Positions 52,669 through 62,011 of a DNA stretch of 64,000 bases are shown in pieces. The translations under genes and the position numbers were made by a program. The notes beneath the pieces were generated by a model. It saw only the letters and a program-made list of their open reading frames with translations, was not told the origin of the DNA and searched no databases. The stretch is taken from NCBI RefSeq assembly GCF_019097855.1, contig NZ_JAHRGL010000040.1:1-64000 (forward strand). The letters run 5' to 3'. Every line of letters begins with the position of its first letter. The first letter of the stretch is position 1. The DNA comes from Geopseudomonas aromaticivorans (GTDB lineage Bacteria; Pseudomonadota; Gammaproteobacteria; Pseudomonadales; Pseudomonadaceae).

Positions 52669-53772
52669 ATGCACAACATCCTCATCATCGGCGCCGGGGC
52701 CATCGGGCTGCAGTCGGCGCGCTTGCTGGCGCAGGCCGGCTGCACCGTCACCCTGCTCGATCAGTCCGCCGTCGGCAGCGAGGCGTCCTGGGCAGGTGGC
52801 GGCATCGTCTCGCCGCTGTATCCATGGCGCTACAGCGAGGCGGTGACGGCGCTGGCGCACTGGTCGCAGGATTTCTATCCGCGGCTGGGCGACAAGCTGA
52901 TCGAGGAGGGCGGCGTCGATCCGGAGGTGCACGTCACCGGGCTGTACTGGCTGGACCTGGAGGACGAGGCCGAGGCGCTGGCCTGGGCTAAGCGCGAGGG
53001 GCGGCCGCTGCGGCAGGTAGAAATGGCCGAGGTGGAGACGGCGGTGCCGGTGCTGCGCCACGGCTACCGGCATGCGATCCACATGGCGGGGGTGGCCAAC
53101 GTGCGCAACCCGCGGTTGCTCAAGTCGCTGCGCGCGGCGCTGGAGGTGCTGCCCAATGTCGAGATTCGCGAGCAGTGCGCGGTCGAGGGCTTCCTGCGCG
53201 AGGACGGCCGGGTGGTCGGTGTGCAGACGGCGCAGGGTGAACTGCGCGCCGATGCGGTGGTGGTGGCAGCGGGCGCCTGGAGTGGCGAGCTGCTCAAGAG
53301 CCTCGGCCTCGAGCTGCCGGTGGAGCCGGTGAAGGGGCAGATGATCCTGTTCAAGTGCGCGGCGGACTTTCTGCCGGCGATGGTGATGGCCAACGGTCGC
53401 TACGCGATTCCGCGCCGCGACGGCCATATCCTGGTCGGCAGCACCTTGGAGTACGAGGGCTTCGACAAGACCCCGACCGATGAGGCGCTGGAAAGCCTGC
53501 GCGCCTCGGCCATCGAGCTGCTGCCGGCGCTGGCCGACGCCGAGGTGGTCAAGCACTGGGCCGGCCTGCGTCCCGGCTCGCCGGACGGTATCCCGTTCAT
53601 TGGCCCGGTGCCGGAGCACGAGGGGCTGTGGCTGAACTGCGGGCACTTCCGCAACGGCTTGGTGCTGGCGCCTGCGTCCTGCCAGCTGCTCACCGATCTG
53701 CTGCTGGGCCAGGCGCCGATTGTCGATCCCGCTCCCTACGCGCCCGCCTTGCGTCTGCGCCGGGCTCAGTGA
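52669..53772 (+). CDS. thiO: Glycine oxidase ThiO
   Basis: A 367-residue FAD amine oxidase that makes dehydroglycine for thiazole synthesis in thiamine formation. The Rossmann motif IIGAGAIGLQSARLLAQAG is at the N-terminus, and the DAO-type end reads AGLRPGSPDGIPFIGPVPEHEGLWLNCGHFRNGLVLAP. The start at 52669 is set by the FAD motif. It lies directly after the pilus terminator, so its promoter must overlap the terminator hairpin or lie just before it. Confidence 0.92.
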   Translation: MHNILIIGAGAIGLQSARLLAQAGCTVTLLDQSAVGSEASWAGGGIVSPLYPWRYSEAVTALAHWSQDFYPRLGDKLIEEGGVDPEVHVTGLYWLDLEDEAEALAWAKREGRPLRQVEMAEVETAVPVLRHGYRHAIHMAGVANVRNPRLLKSLRAALEVLPNVEIREQCAVEGFLREDGRVVGVQTAQGELRADAVVVAAGAWSGELLKSLGLELPVEPVKGQMILFKCAADFLPAMVMANGRYAIPRRDGHILVGSTLEYEGFDKTPTDEALESLRASAIELLPALADAEVVKHWAGLRPGSPDGIPFIGPVPEHEGLWLNCGHFRNGLVLAPASCQLLTDLLLGQAPIVDPAPYAPALRLRRAQ

Positions 53773-53794
53773 TAGCCTTTGCGCCACGTTTCAA

Positions 53795-53870
53795 GCCGGT
53801 GTAGCTCAGTCGGTAGAGCAGCGCACTCGTAACGCGAAGGTCGGGGGTTCGATTCCTCTCACCGGCACCA
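53795..53870 (+). tRNA. tRNA-Thr (anticodon CGT)
   Basis: A 76-base cloverleaf with encoded CCA. Acceptor GCCGGTG/CACCGGC, D-arm GCTC...GAGC, anticodon loop CTCGTAA, T-arm GGGGGTTCGATTCCTCT. The anticodon CGT reads ACG. The anticodon stem has an A-C apposition at 31-39, where other tRNA-Thr(CGT) genes I recall have A-T. Confidence 0.96.
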
Positions 53871-53882
53871 TTGATTCAGACC

Positions 53883-53924
53883 AAACAGCCCGTTGTGCAG
53901 CACTGCGCAACGGGCTGTTTTGCG
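53883..53924. terminator. Terminator between tRNA-Thr and nadC
   Basis: A 13-bp stem AAACAGCCCGTTG / CAACGGGCTGTTT, with a 12-base loop and T-rich ends on both strands, so it probably serves the tRNA (plus) and nadC (minus). Confidence 0.9.
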
Positions 53925-53945
53925 TTGCACGGCACTAACAGCCGC

Positions 53946-54794
53946 TTACAGGCTCAGGCGCATCGACAGGTCGATGGCCTTGACGTCCTTGGTCAGGGTG
54001 CCGATGGAGATGTAGTCGACGCCGGTTTCGGCGATGCCGCGCAGGGTGGTCTTGTTCACCCCGCCGGAGGCTTCCAGCTTGGCGCGGCCGGCGTTGAGGC
54101 TGACAGCAGTGCGCATGTCGTCATCGTCCAGCTCGTCGAGCATGATGATGTCGGCGCCGGCGTCCAGCGCCTGCTGCAGTTCCTCGAGGTTTTCCACTTC
54201 CACTTCCACCGGCCGGCCGGGGGCGATCTGCCGGGCGCTGGCGACGGCCTGGGCGATGCCGCCGCAGGCGGCGATGTGGTTTTCCTTGATCAGGAAGGCG
54301 TCGTACAGGCCGATGCGGTGGTTGTGGCAGCCGCCGCAGGTGACCGCGTACTTCTGCGCCAGGCGAAGGCCGGGCAGGGTCTTGCGGGTGTCGAGGAGCT
54401 GCACGGCGGTGCCTTCGACCAGATCGGCGTATTCGCGGCAGCGGCTGGCGACGCCGGAGAGCAGCTGCAGGAAGTTCAGCGCGCTGCGCTCGCCGCTGAG
54501 CAGGGCGCGCGCCGGGCCTTCGAGGCTGAACAGGGTCTGGTCCTGCATGGCCCGCTCGCCGTCGGCGACGTGCCAGGTGACCTGCACGCGCGGGTCGAGC
54601 TGGCGGAACACCTCGTCGACCCAGGCGGTGCCGCAGATGGTGGCGGCTTCGCGGGTGATGATCTTCGCCCGGGCCAGGCGCTCGGCGGGGATCAGCTGGG
54701 CGGTGATGTCGCCACTGCCGATGTCCTCGGCAAGCGCGGCGCGCACGTTGGCGGTGATTTCGGCGCCTAGATCGGCAAGGCGAAGATTGGGCAT
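53946..54794 (-). CDS. nadC: Nicotinate-nucleotide pyrophosphorylase NadC
   Basis: A 282-residue quinolinate phosphoribosyltransferase of de novo NAD synthesis. Family motifs visible: [48 protein letters not shown], and [25 protein letters not shown] at the C-terminus. Length is standard. It faces ampD across a 185-bp divergent region, as in P. aeruginosa. Confidence 0.96.
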   Translation of the reverse strand: MPNLRLADLGAEITANVRAALAEDIGSGDITAQLIPAERLARAKIITREAATICGTAWVDEVFRQLDPRVQVTWHVADGERAMQDQTLFSLEGPARALLSGERSALNFLQLLSGVASRCREYADLVEGTAVQLLDTRKTLPGLRLAQKYAVTCGGCHNHRIGLYDAFLIKENHIAACGGIAQAVASARQIAPGRPVEVEVENLEELQQALDAGADIIMLDELDDDDMRTAVSLNAGRAKLEASGGVNKTTLRGIAETGVDYISIGTLTKDVKAIDLSMRLSL

Positions 54795-54979
54795 GACGGG
54801 CTCCCTGTGCGTTTTCGGCGGATTATAGGCCGGTTTGCCGGTGCCGGGCGTGCGGCTGTCCCGCGGCTGCGCAACGAGTGCGGCCGGCGCGCTTGGTCTG
54901 GGTGCGTGGCTGCTCTAGAGTGGAGGCTGAATGAAGAATGCGGGCTGTCGCGGCGCGGCAGTCCCTGTCAGGAGTTGAG

Positions 54980-55540
54980 ATGCAGATCGATCCGCAGAGT
55001 GGTTGGTGCGCCGGTGCGCAGCACTGTCCCTCGCCGAACTTCAATGCCCGACCGGCCGGCGAGGTGTCGCTGCTGGTGATCCACAACATCAGCCTGCCTC
55101 CGGGGCAGTTCGGCACCGGGCAGGTGAGGGCGCTGTTTGGCAACGCGCTGGACCCGCAGGCCCATCCGTATTTCGCCGGCATCGCCCACCTGCAGGTGTC
55201 GGCGCATTTTCTCATCGAACGCGACGGCAGCCTGATCCAGTTCGTATCGTGCAACCAGCGCGCCTGGCATGCCGGGGTGTCGTGCTTCGCCGGGCGCGAG
55301 CAGTGCAACGACTTTTCCCTCGGCATCGAGCTGGAGGGCACCGACGAGCTGCCCTACAGCGAGGCGCAGTACGCCGTCCTGGGCGCGCTGACCCGCGAGC
55401 TGCTGCGCGTCTACCCGGACATCACCGCAGAGCGCATCTGCGGGCATAGCGACATCGCCCCGGGACGCAAGACCGACCCGGGGCCGGCGTTCGACTGGGC
55501 GCGTTACCTGGGCTCGCTGAACACGGGGGTGCAGGCATGA
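54980..55540 (+). CDS. ampD: 1,6-anhydro-N-acetylmuramyl-L-alanine amidase AmpD
   Basis: A 186-residue cytoplasmic zinc amidase that recycles anhydro-muropeptides and keeps AmpC beta-lactamase uninduced. Zinc ligand and catalytic blocks: LLVIHNISLPPG, NDFSLGIELEG and GHSDIAPGRKTDPGPAF. GGAG before 54980 fixes the start. It overlaps ampE by ATGA. Loss of this gene is a known route to beta-lactam resistance; here it is intact. Confidence 0.96.
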   Translation: MQIDPQSGWCAGAQHCPSPNFNARPAGEVSLLVIHNISLPPGQFGTGQVRALFGNALDPQAHPYFAGIAHLQVSAHFLIERDGSLIQFVSCNQRAWHAGVSCFAGREQCNDFSLGIELEGTDELPYSEAQYAVLGALTRELLRVYPDITAERICGHSDIAPGRKTDPGPAFDWARYLGSLNTGVQA

Positions 55541-56367
55541 GTTTTCTGGTCCTGCTGCTGGTGCTGCTGTTGGAGAGGCACACGCGCTGGCGCAGCGGCG
55601 TGCAGCGTGACGAGCTGTTGCTGCGCAGGCTGAGCCGCGTCGAGGCGGCGCCGGCGCTGGCCGGGCAGCCGCGGTTGCAGCTGCTGCTGGTGTTGGGCGT
55701 GCCGTTGCTGCCGCTTAGCCTGCTGCTGTGGAGCCTGGCACCGCTGGCCTACGGCTGGCTGCTGCTGCCGGTGCATCTGCTGCTGGTGCTGTGGAGTCTC
55801 GGCCGCGGCGACACGCGGCAAATGCTCGAGCCGTTTCGTGCCAGCTGGCAGCGCGGCGATCTCGAGGCGGCGTATCTCGACGCGCAGCGCGATCTCGGCG
55901 TGCAGGCCGAGGATGACGCGACGCTGCTGACGCAGGCGCAGGGCTTTCTGCTCTGGCGGGTCCATCAGGGGTTCTTCGCAGTGATCTTCTGGTACGCGCT
56001 ACTCGGGCCGCTGCCGGCCCTGGCCTATCGTCTGCTCGCCCTGTTGGCGGAACATGCTGGCGATGCTGGACTGCGGCGCCAGGCGCAGGAACTGCAGGCG
56101 GCGCTCGACTGGCTGCCCGCGCGCCTGCTGGCCCTGAGCCTGGCGTTGGCGGGCAACTTCGTCAGTGCCTATCGGGTGCTGCGCCCGCGCTTGCTCGAAC
56201 GGCGGGCGAGTGCCGTGCAGCTGGTGGCCGATGCCGGGCGGGCCGCGGCGGAGACGCCGGTGGGCAATGCCGGGGTGGAAACCCTGGACGAGCTGTGGAG
56301 CCTGCTGCAGCGCGCCACGCTGATCTGGTACTGCGCCATCGCGCTGTGGGTGCTGCTGCCGCTCTGA
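55537..56367 (+). CDS. ampE: Regulatory membrane protein AmpE
   Basis: A 276-residue inner-membrane protein encoded with ampD and linked to beta-lactamase regulation. It starts MSFLVLLLVLLLERHTRW, and has hydrophobic helices around residues 1-12, 45-90, 140-175 and 258-276. The LLFAVIFWY-type segment (GFFAVIFWYALLGPLPALAYRL) is the most conserved part. Function is not well defined. Confidence 0.9.
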   Translation: MSFLVLLLVLLLERHTRWRSGVQRDELLLRRLSRVEAAPALAGQPRLQLLLVLGVPLLPLSLLLWSLAPLAYGWLLLPVHLLLVLWSLGRGDTRQMLEPFRASWQRGDLEAAYLDAQRDLGVQAEDDATLLTQAQGFLLWRVHQGFFAVIFWYALLGPLPALAYRLLALLAEHAGDAGLRRQAQELQAALDWLPARLLALSLALAGNFVSAYRVLRPRLLERRASAVQLVADAGRAAAETPVGNAGVETLDELWSLLQRATLIWYCAIALWVLLPL

Positions 56368-56375
56368 CCGGCGGT

Positions 56376-57155
56376 TCAGCGCCAGCCGAACAGCTCGCCG
56401 GCGGTGCGGCTGCTGGCGGCCGCCAGCTCCTCGGGCGTGACGCCGCGCAGCTCGGCCAGCGCCGCGCAGATCTGCGGCAGGTACTCCGGACTGTTGCGGC
56501 TGTTGGCGTGCATGCTCGGCGCCATGTCCGGGGCGTCGGTTTCCAGTACGATGCTCTCCAACGGCAGCTGGCTGACGACCTTGCGCAGGCGGTTGGCCTG
56601 CGGCCAGGTGGCCGCGCCGCCGAGGCCGAGCTTGAAACCGAGCTTCAGGTATTCCTTGGCTTCCTCAAGGCTGCCGGAAAAGGCGTGGACGATGCCGGCA
56701 CGCTTGAGCCGGTAACGCTTCAAGGTGGCGATGGTCGCCGCATGCGCGCGGCGCACGTGCAGCAGCGCCGGCAGCTCGAATTCCGCGGCGAGCTGCAGCT
56801 GCGCCTCGAACAGCGCCTGCTGGCGCTCGTGATCCAGTTCGGGCACATACCAGTCGAGACCGAATTCGCCGAGGGCGCACAGCTTGCGGTGGCCGGCCAG
56901 CCGCTCCAGCCAGCCGCGCAGCTCGAGCAGATGCTCGGGGCGGTGCTGCTCGAGATAGATCGGATGCAGGCCGAAGGCGGCGTACAGGCCGTCTTCGCCT
57001 TCGACCAGATCCCACAGCCTCTGCCAGTTGGCCTGGTACACGCCGAGCACCACCAGCTTCTCCACGCCCAAGGCGCGGCAGCGCGCCAGCACGGCAGCGC
57101 GGTCGGCGTCGAAGTCGGGGAAGTCGAGGTGGGTGTGGGTGTCGATCAGCTGCAT
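56376..57155 (-). CDS. TatD-family metal-dependent DNase/hydrolase
   Basis: A 259-residue TIM-barrel hydrolase. The metal ligands are in LIDTHTHLDFPDFD, CALGEFGLDWY, LLHVRRAH, VHAFSGS and VLETDAPDM, the full set for TatD enzymes (3'-5' DNase). It faces ampE 8 bp away on the opposite strand. It lies downstream of prfC on the minus strand with 64 bp between, so it may be separately transcribed. Confidence 0.92.
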   Translation of the reverse strand: MQLIDTHTHLDFPDFDADRAAVLARCRALGVEKLVVLGVYQANWQRLWDLVEGEDGLYAAFGLHPIYLEQHRPEHLLELRGWLERLAGHRKLCALGEFGLDWYVPELDHERQQALFEAQLQLAAEFELPALLHVRRAHAATIATLKRYRLKRAGIVHAFSGSLEEAKEYLKLGFKLGLGGAATWPQANRLRKVVSQLPLESIVLETDAPDMAPSMHANSRNSPEYLPQICAALAELRGVTPEELAAASSRTAGELFGWR

Positions 57156-57219
57156 GGAAACTGCCTCCGGGCCATGCCGGAAGTGTAGCGGGGCGCCGTT
57201 GCAGCGCCCCGCTCGGGGG

Positions 57220-58803
<1,584 letters not shown>

Positions 58804-58919
58804 CGGAAAGGGAACCCGTCGACGAGTAGTCGGTCTGTCAGAAAAGGCGGCGATTATAGCGGATGCGCCCCCCGGCTGACCCGCTGGTGATGAAAGGGGG
58901 CAATTGGGGAAATTTCTGG

Positions 58920-58948
58920 TTGATCTTGCCCCCCCTTGGTCCTAAAGT
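58920..58948 (+). promoter_or_regulatory. Predicted promoter of the speC leader
   Basis: TTGATC, exactly 17 bp, then TAAAGT, 235 bp before speC on the plus strand. A GGGGGCAA/TTGCCCCC inverted repeat (58896-58933) overlaps the -35 region and could be a regulator site. Confidence 0.6.
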
Positions 58949-58964
58949 TCGCGCCCGAACGCTC

Positions 58965-59081
58965 ATGCTGGAAACGATCCATCCGGCTCAAGTACTGACG
59001 ACGAGACAGCAAGGTCAACCCGCCCTCGCTCACGCGATGCGGTTGACCTTTTTGCTTTCGGCGACATGCCTTGGGAAGTAG
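58965..59081 (+). CDS. Possible 38-residue leader peptide upstream of speC
   Basis: ORF MLETIHPAQVLTTRQQGQ...SATCLGK, starting about 10 bases after the expected transcription start and running through the terminator hairpin at 59011-59056. No ribosome site is seen, and the start would be near-leaderless. If translated, it could couple ribosome movement to the hairpin, as leader peptides do for E. coli speF. The ORF could also be chance. Confidence 0.3.
   Translation: MLETIHPAQVLTTRQQGQPALAHAMRLTFLLSATCLGK
59011..59056 (+). terminator. Terminator-like hairpin in the speC leader
   Basis: A 10-bp stem AAGGTCAACC / GGTTGACCTT with a 20-base loop and flanking AGCAA/TTGCT pairing, T-run TTTTTGCTTT. 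Located between the predicted promoter and the speC start, it would stop most transcripts unless overcome, the layout of an attenuator, or it ends a ~100-nt RNA. Confidence 0.75.
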
Positions 59082-59182
59082 GCGAACCAAAGTGGGGAAA
59101 CTGATCAGGCGTTCGCGGTCTTTACCAAGACCACTCCACCACACATTCACTTGTTGTTTGTTTTGCCCAATGGAGCCCATGC

Positions 59183-60346
59183 ATGTCCATCAAGGTTGAA
59201 GACTATTTCGATCGCGACACCTTCAAGAAGATGAAGGCGTTCGCCGACCAGAAAGAAACCCCCTTCGTGGTGATCGACACCCAGACCATCTCCCGTGCCT
59301 ATGATCAGCTCGGCAACTGCTTCCCGTTCGCCAAGGTCTACTACGCGGTCAAGGCCAACCCGGCGGTGGAGATCATCGACGTACTGAAGGACAAGGGCTC
59401 CAATTTCGACATCGCCTCGATCTACGAGCTGGACAAGGTGATGGGCCAGGGCGTCGGCCCGGAGCGCATCAGCTACGGCAACACCATCAAGAAAGCCCGC
59501 GACGTGCGCTACTTCTACGAGAAGGGCGTGCGCATGTACGCCACCGACTCGGAAGCCGACCTGCGCAACATCGCCAAGGCCGCGCCGGGCTCGAAGATCT
59601 ATGTGCGGATCCTCACCGAAGGCTCCAACTCGGCCGACTGGCCGCTGTCGCGCAAGTTCGGCTGCAACCCGGACATGGCTCTCGACCTGCTGATTCTCGC
59701 CAAGCAGCTGGGCCTGGTGCCCTACGGCATTTCCTTCCACGTCGGCTCGCAGCAGCGCGACATCGACGTGTGGGACGCCGCCATCGCCAAGGTCAAGGTG
59801 ATCTTCGAGCGTCTCAAGGAAGAAGACGACATCACCCTGCAGATGATCAACATGGGCGGCGGCTTCCCGGCCAACTACATCGCCAAGACCAACGACCTGG
59901 AGACCTACGCCGAGGAAATCACCCGCTTCCTCAAGGAAGACTTCGGCGACGAGCTGCCGGAAATCATCCTCGAGCCGGGCCGCTCGCTGATCGCCAATGC
60001 CGGCATCCTGGTCAGCGAAGTGGTGCTGGTGGCGCGCAAGTCGCGTACCGCCGTCGAGCGCTGGGTATACACCGACGTGGGCAAGTTCTCCGGCCTGATC
60101 GAAACCATGGACGAATCCATCAAGTTCCCGATCTGGACCGAGAAGAAGGGCGAGATGGAAGAAGTCATCATCGCCGGCCCGACCTGCGACAGCGCCGACA
60201 TCATGTACGAGAACTACAAGTACGGCCTGCCGCTGAACCTGGCCATCGGCGACCGCCTGTACTGGCTGTCCACCGGCGCCTACACCACCAGCTACAGCGC
60301 GGTGGAATTCAACGGCTTCCCGCCGCTGAAGGCCTTCTACCTGTAA
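59183..60346 (+). CDS. speC: Ornithine/lysine decarboxylase, type III PLP fold
   Basis: A 387-residue PLP enzyme of the eukaryote-like ODC family that makes putrescine (and perhaps cadaverine) for polyamine synthesis. The PLP lysine is in KVYYAVKANPAVE, the glycine-rich phosphate loop in NMGGGFPANY and EPGRSLIANAG, and the catalytic Cys in GPTCDSADIMYENY. In P. aeruginosa the same gene is speC. It starts after a 379-bp region with promoter and hairpin. Substrate preference between ornithine and lysine cannot be read from sequence. Confidence 0.92.
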   Translation: MSIKVEDYFDRDTFKKMKAFADQKETPFVVIDTQTISRAYDQLGNCFPFAKVYYAVKANPAVEIIDVLKDKGSNFDIASIYELDKVMGQGVGPERISYGNTIKKARDVRYFYEKGVRMYATDSEADLRNIAKAAPGSKIYVRILTEGSNSADWPLSRKFGCNPDMALDLLILAKQLGLVPYGISFHVGSQQRDIDVWDAAIAKVKVIFERLKEEDDITLQMINMGGGFPANYIAKTNDLETYAEEITRFLKEDFGDELPEIILEPGRSLIANAGILVSEVVLVARKSRTAVERWVYTDVGKFSGLIETMDESIKFPIWTEKKGEMEEVIIAGPTCDSADIMYENYKYGLPLNLAIGDRLYWLSTGAYTTSYSAVEFNGFPPLKAFYL

Positions 60347-60364
60347 GGCCGGTGCCGTAACGCC

Positions 60365-60394
60365 AAACGCCGCGACTTGTTCGCGGCGTTTTCG
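60365..60394 (+). terminator. Terminator of speC
   Basis: Stem AACGCCGCGA / TCGCGGCGTT with a five-base loop, then TTTCGTT, 19 bp after the speC stop. Confidence 0.88.
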
Positions 60395-60443
60395 TTGGTG
60401 CGCTCGGCGTCTCCCGTCCTGATCTGGCGCCTGCGGCGGTTGG

Positions 60444-61193
60444 TTACGACTCCGCCGCCTCCAGCTCGCTGCAGCGCCGGGCGTAGGCGGCGGTGATTTC
60501 GGCGAGCTGCGGCCAGGCGGCGCGCTGCAACTCGTCGCGGGCCTTGCGCAGGAACTTCAGGTGGCCGAGCTCGAGCGCCGCGAGCAGCCAGTGGCGCGCC
60601 TCATCCCAGCGGTCCTGACTGGTGAGTGCCGTGGCGTAGCTGAACTGGCCGCGGAAGTCGCCCGCCTCGGCCGAGCGTCGATACCAGGCGAGCGCGGTCT
60701 GCGCATCGGCGGCGACCACGCGGCCTTCCTCGTAGTAACGGCCGAGCAGATTCATCGACTTGGCGTGGCCCAGCTCGGCGGCGCGCCGGTACCAGGCCAG
60801 CGCCCGGGGCTCGTCGCGCTCCGTGCCGCGACCGGTGGCCAGCAGGTTGGCGTAGTTGTACATCCCCCAGTCGAGGCCGCGTTCTGCCGCTGCACGGTAA
60901 TGGCGGGCGGCCGCCGGCAAGTCGGCCGGGCCGCCCCAGCCGTGTTCGCAGCAGCGGCCGAGCATGTTGCCGGCCATGGCGTGGCCGCGACCGGCGGCTA
61001 TGGCGAACCAGGCGCGGGCCAGCGCCGGGTCGCGGGCGATGCCGCGGCCGTCGAGGAGGATCTGGCCGAGCAGGGCCTGCGCTTCCGGTTCGCCGGCCTC
61101 GGCCGCGGCGAGAATCCAGCGCGCGGCCTGGCGCGGGTCTGCGGCGAGCTGCTCGGGCGTGACTGTCTCGCGGCGCTGCAGGACATGGCTCAT
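60444..61193 (-). CDS. Sel1-repeat (TPR-like) protein
   Basis: A 249-residue soluble protein built from about five Sel1-like repeats of ~36 residues (for example AQALLGQILLDGRGIARDPALARAWFAIAA and SMNLLGRYYEEGRVVAADAQTALAWYRRSAE), which form an alpha-solenoid for protein contacts. It has no signal peptide. It follows piuC by 7 bp on the same strand, so it is in the iron-regulated piuC transcript, as in P. aeruginosa. Role in iron uptake is unknown. Confidence 0.88.
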   Translation of the reverse strand: MSHVLQRRETVTPEQLAADPRQAARWILAAAEAGEPEAQALLGQILLDGRGIARDPALARAWFAIAAGRGHAMAGNMLGRCCEHGWGGPADLPAAARHYRAAAERGLDWGMYNYANLLATGRGTERDEPRALAWYRRAAELGHAKSMNLLGRYYEEGRVVAADAQTALAWYRRSAEAGDFRGQFSYATALTSQDRWDEARHWLLAALELGHLKFLRKARDELQRAAWPQLAEITAAYARRCSELEAAES

Positions 61194-61200
61194 CCCGGGC

Positions 61201-61881
61201 TCAGACCTCGACCCAGCGGCGCAGCAGGTTGTGGTAGTTGCCGGTCAGCTGGACCAGCGCCGGGTGCTCGGGCACGTCGCGGGTCAGGCTCTGGATCGCC
61301 TGGTCCATGTCGAACAGCAGGGCGCGTTGGGCGTCCTCGCGCACCAGGCTCTGCGTCCAGAAGAACGAGGCGATGCGTGCGCCGCGGGTCACCGGCTCGA
61401 CCTTGTGGATGCTGGTGGAGGGGTAGAGCACCAGATCGCCGGCCGGCAGCTTGACCCGCTGGCTGCCGTAGGTGTCCTGGATCACCAGCTCGCCGCCGTC
61501 GTACTCGTCCGGGTCGCTGAAGAACAGCGTGGACGACAGGTCGGTGCGCACCCGTTCGGCGCTGTTGCGCACCTGGCGTACCGCGTTGTCGACGTGGTAG
61601 CCGAAGTGGCCGCCGGCCGTGTAGCAGTTGAACAGCGGTGGGAACACCTTGTTGGGCAGCGCGGCGGACATGAACAGCGGGTGTTGCCACAGGCGCTCGA
61701 GCATCGCCGCGCTGATCTCGCGGGCCAGCGGGTCGTCTTCGGCCAGCTGCAGGTTGTGCTTGGCCTTGGCCGACTGGTAGCCGGCGGTCAGCTTGCCGTC
61801 CAGCCAGTCGGCCTGCTCCAGCGCCTGGCGGATGCGCTTGACCTCATCGCGGGAAAAGACTCCCGGTACATGTAACAGCAT
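61201..61881 (-). CDS. piuC: Fe(II)/2-oxoglutarate hydroxylase PiuC
   Basis: A 226-residue PKHD-type dioxygenase with Fe ligands in [10 protein letters not shown] (HxD) and the distal His in [13 protein letters not shown], plus the 2-oxoglutarate Arg in the same stretch. Divergent from piuA and sharing its control region. Mutations of the piuC/piuA locus affect siderophore-conjugated drug uptake in P. aeruginosa, but the reaction is unknown. Start [13 protein letters not shown] at 61881. Confidence 0.93.
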   Translation of the reverse strand: MLLHVPGVFSRDEVKRIRQALEQADWLDGKLTAGYQSAKAKHNLQLAEDDPLAREISAAMLERLWQHPLFMSAALPNKVFPPLFNCYTAGGHFGYHVDNAVRQVRNSAERVRTDLSSTLFFSDPDEYDGGELVIQDTYGSQRVKLPAGDLVLYPSTSIHKVEPVTRGARIASFFWTQSLVREDAQRALLFDMDQAIQSLTRDVPEHPALVQLTGNYHNLLRRWVEV

Positions 61882-61914
61882 GCCGGCCTCCGTGGCTGAT
61901 GGTGAACAGTTCGT

Positions 61915-61950
61915 AAATGATATTAAGTGTCATTAAGCTTGATATCAAGA
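61915..61950. promoter_or_regulatory. Fur-box-like region between piuC and piuA
   Basis: AAATGATATTAAGTGTCATT and the adjacent TTAAGCTTGATATCAAG resemble overlapping Fur 6-mers (GATAAT-type) in an AT-rich 40 bp. The position between two iron-linked divergent genes supports Fur control. Confidence 0.6.
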
Positions 61951-62011
61951 ATATTTCTCGTTTAGAGTGCGCCACACAACAGAACCAACCGACCTTCTGT
62001 AGGGGGAAGTG

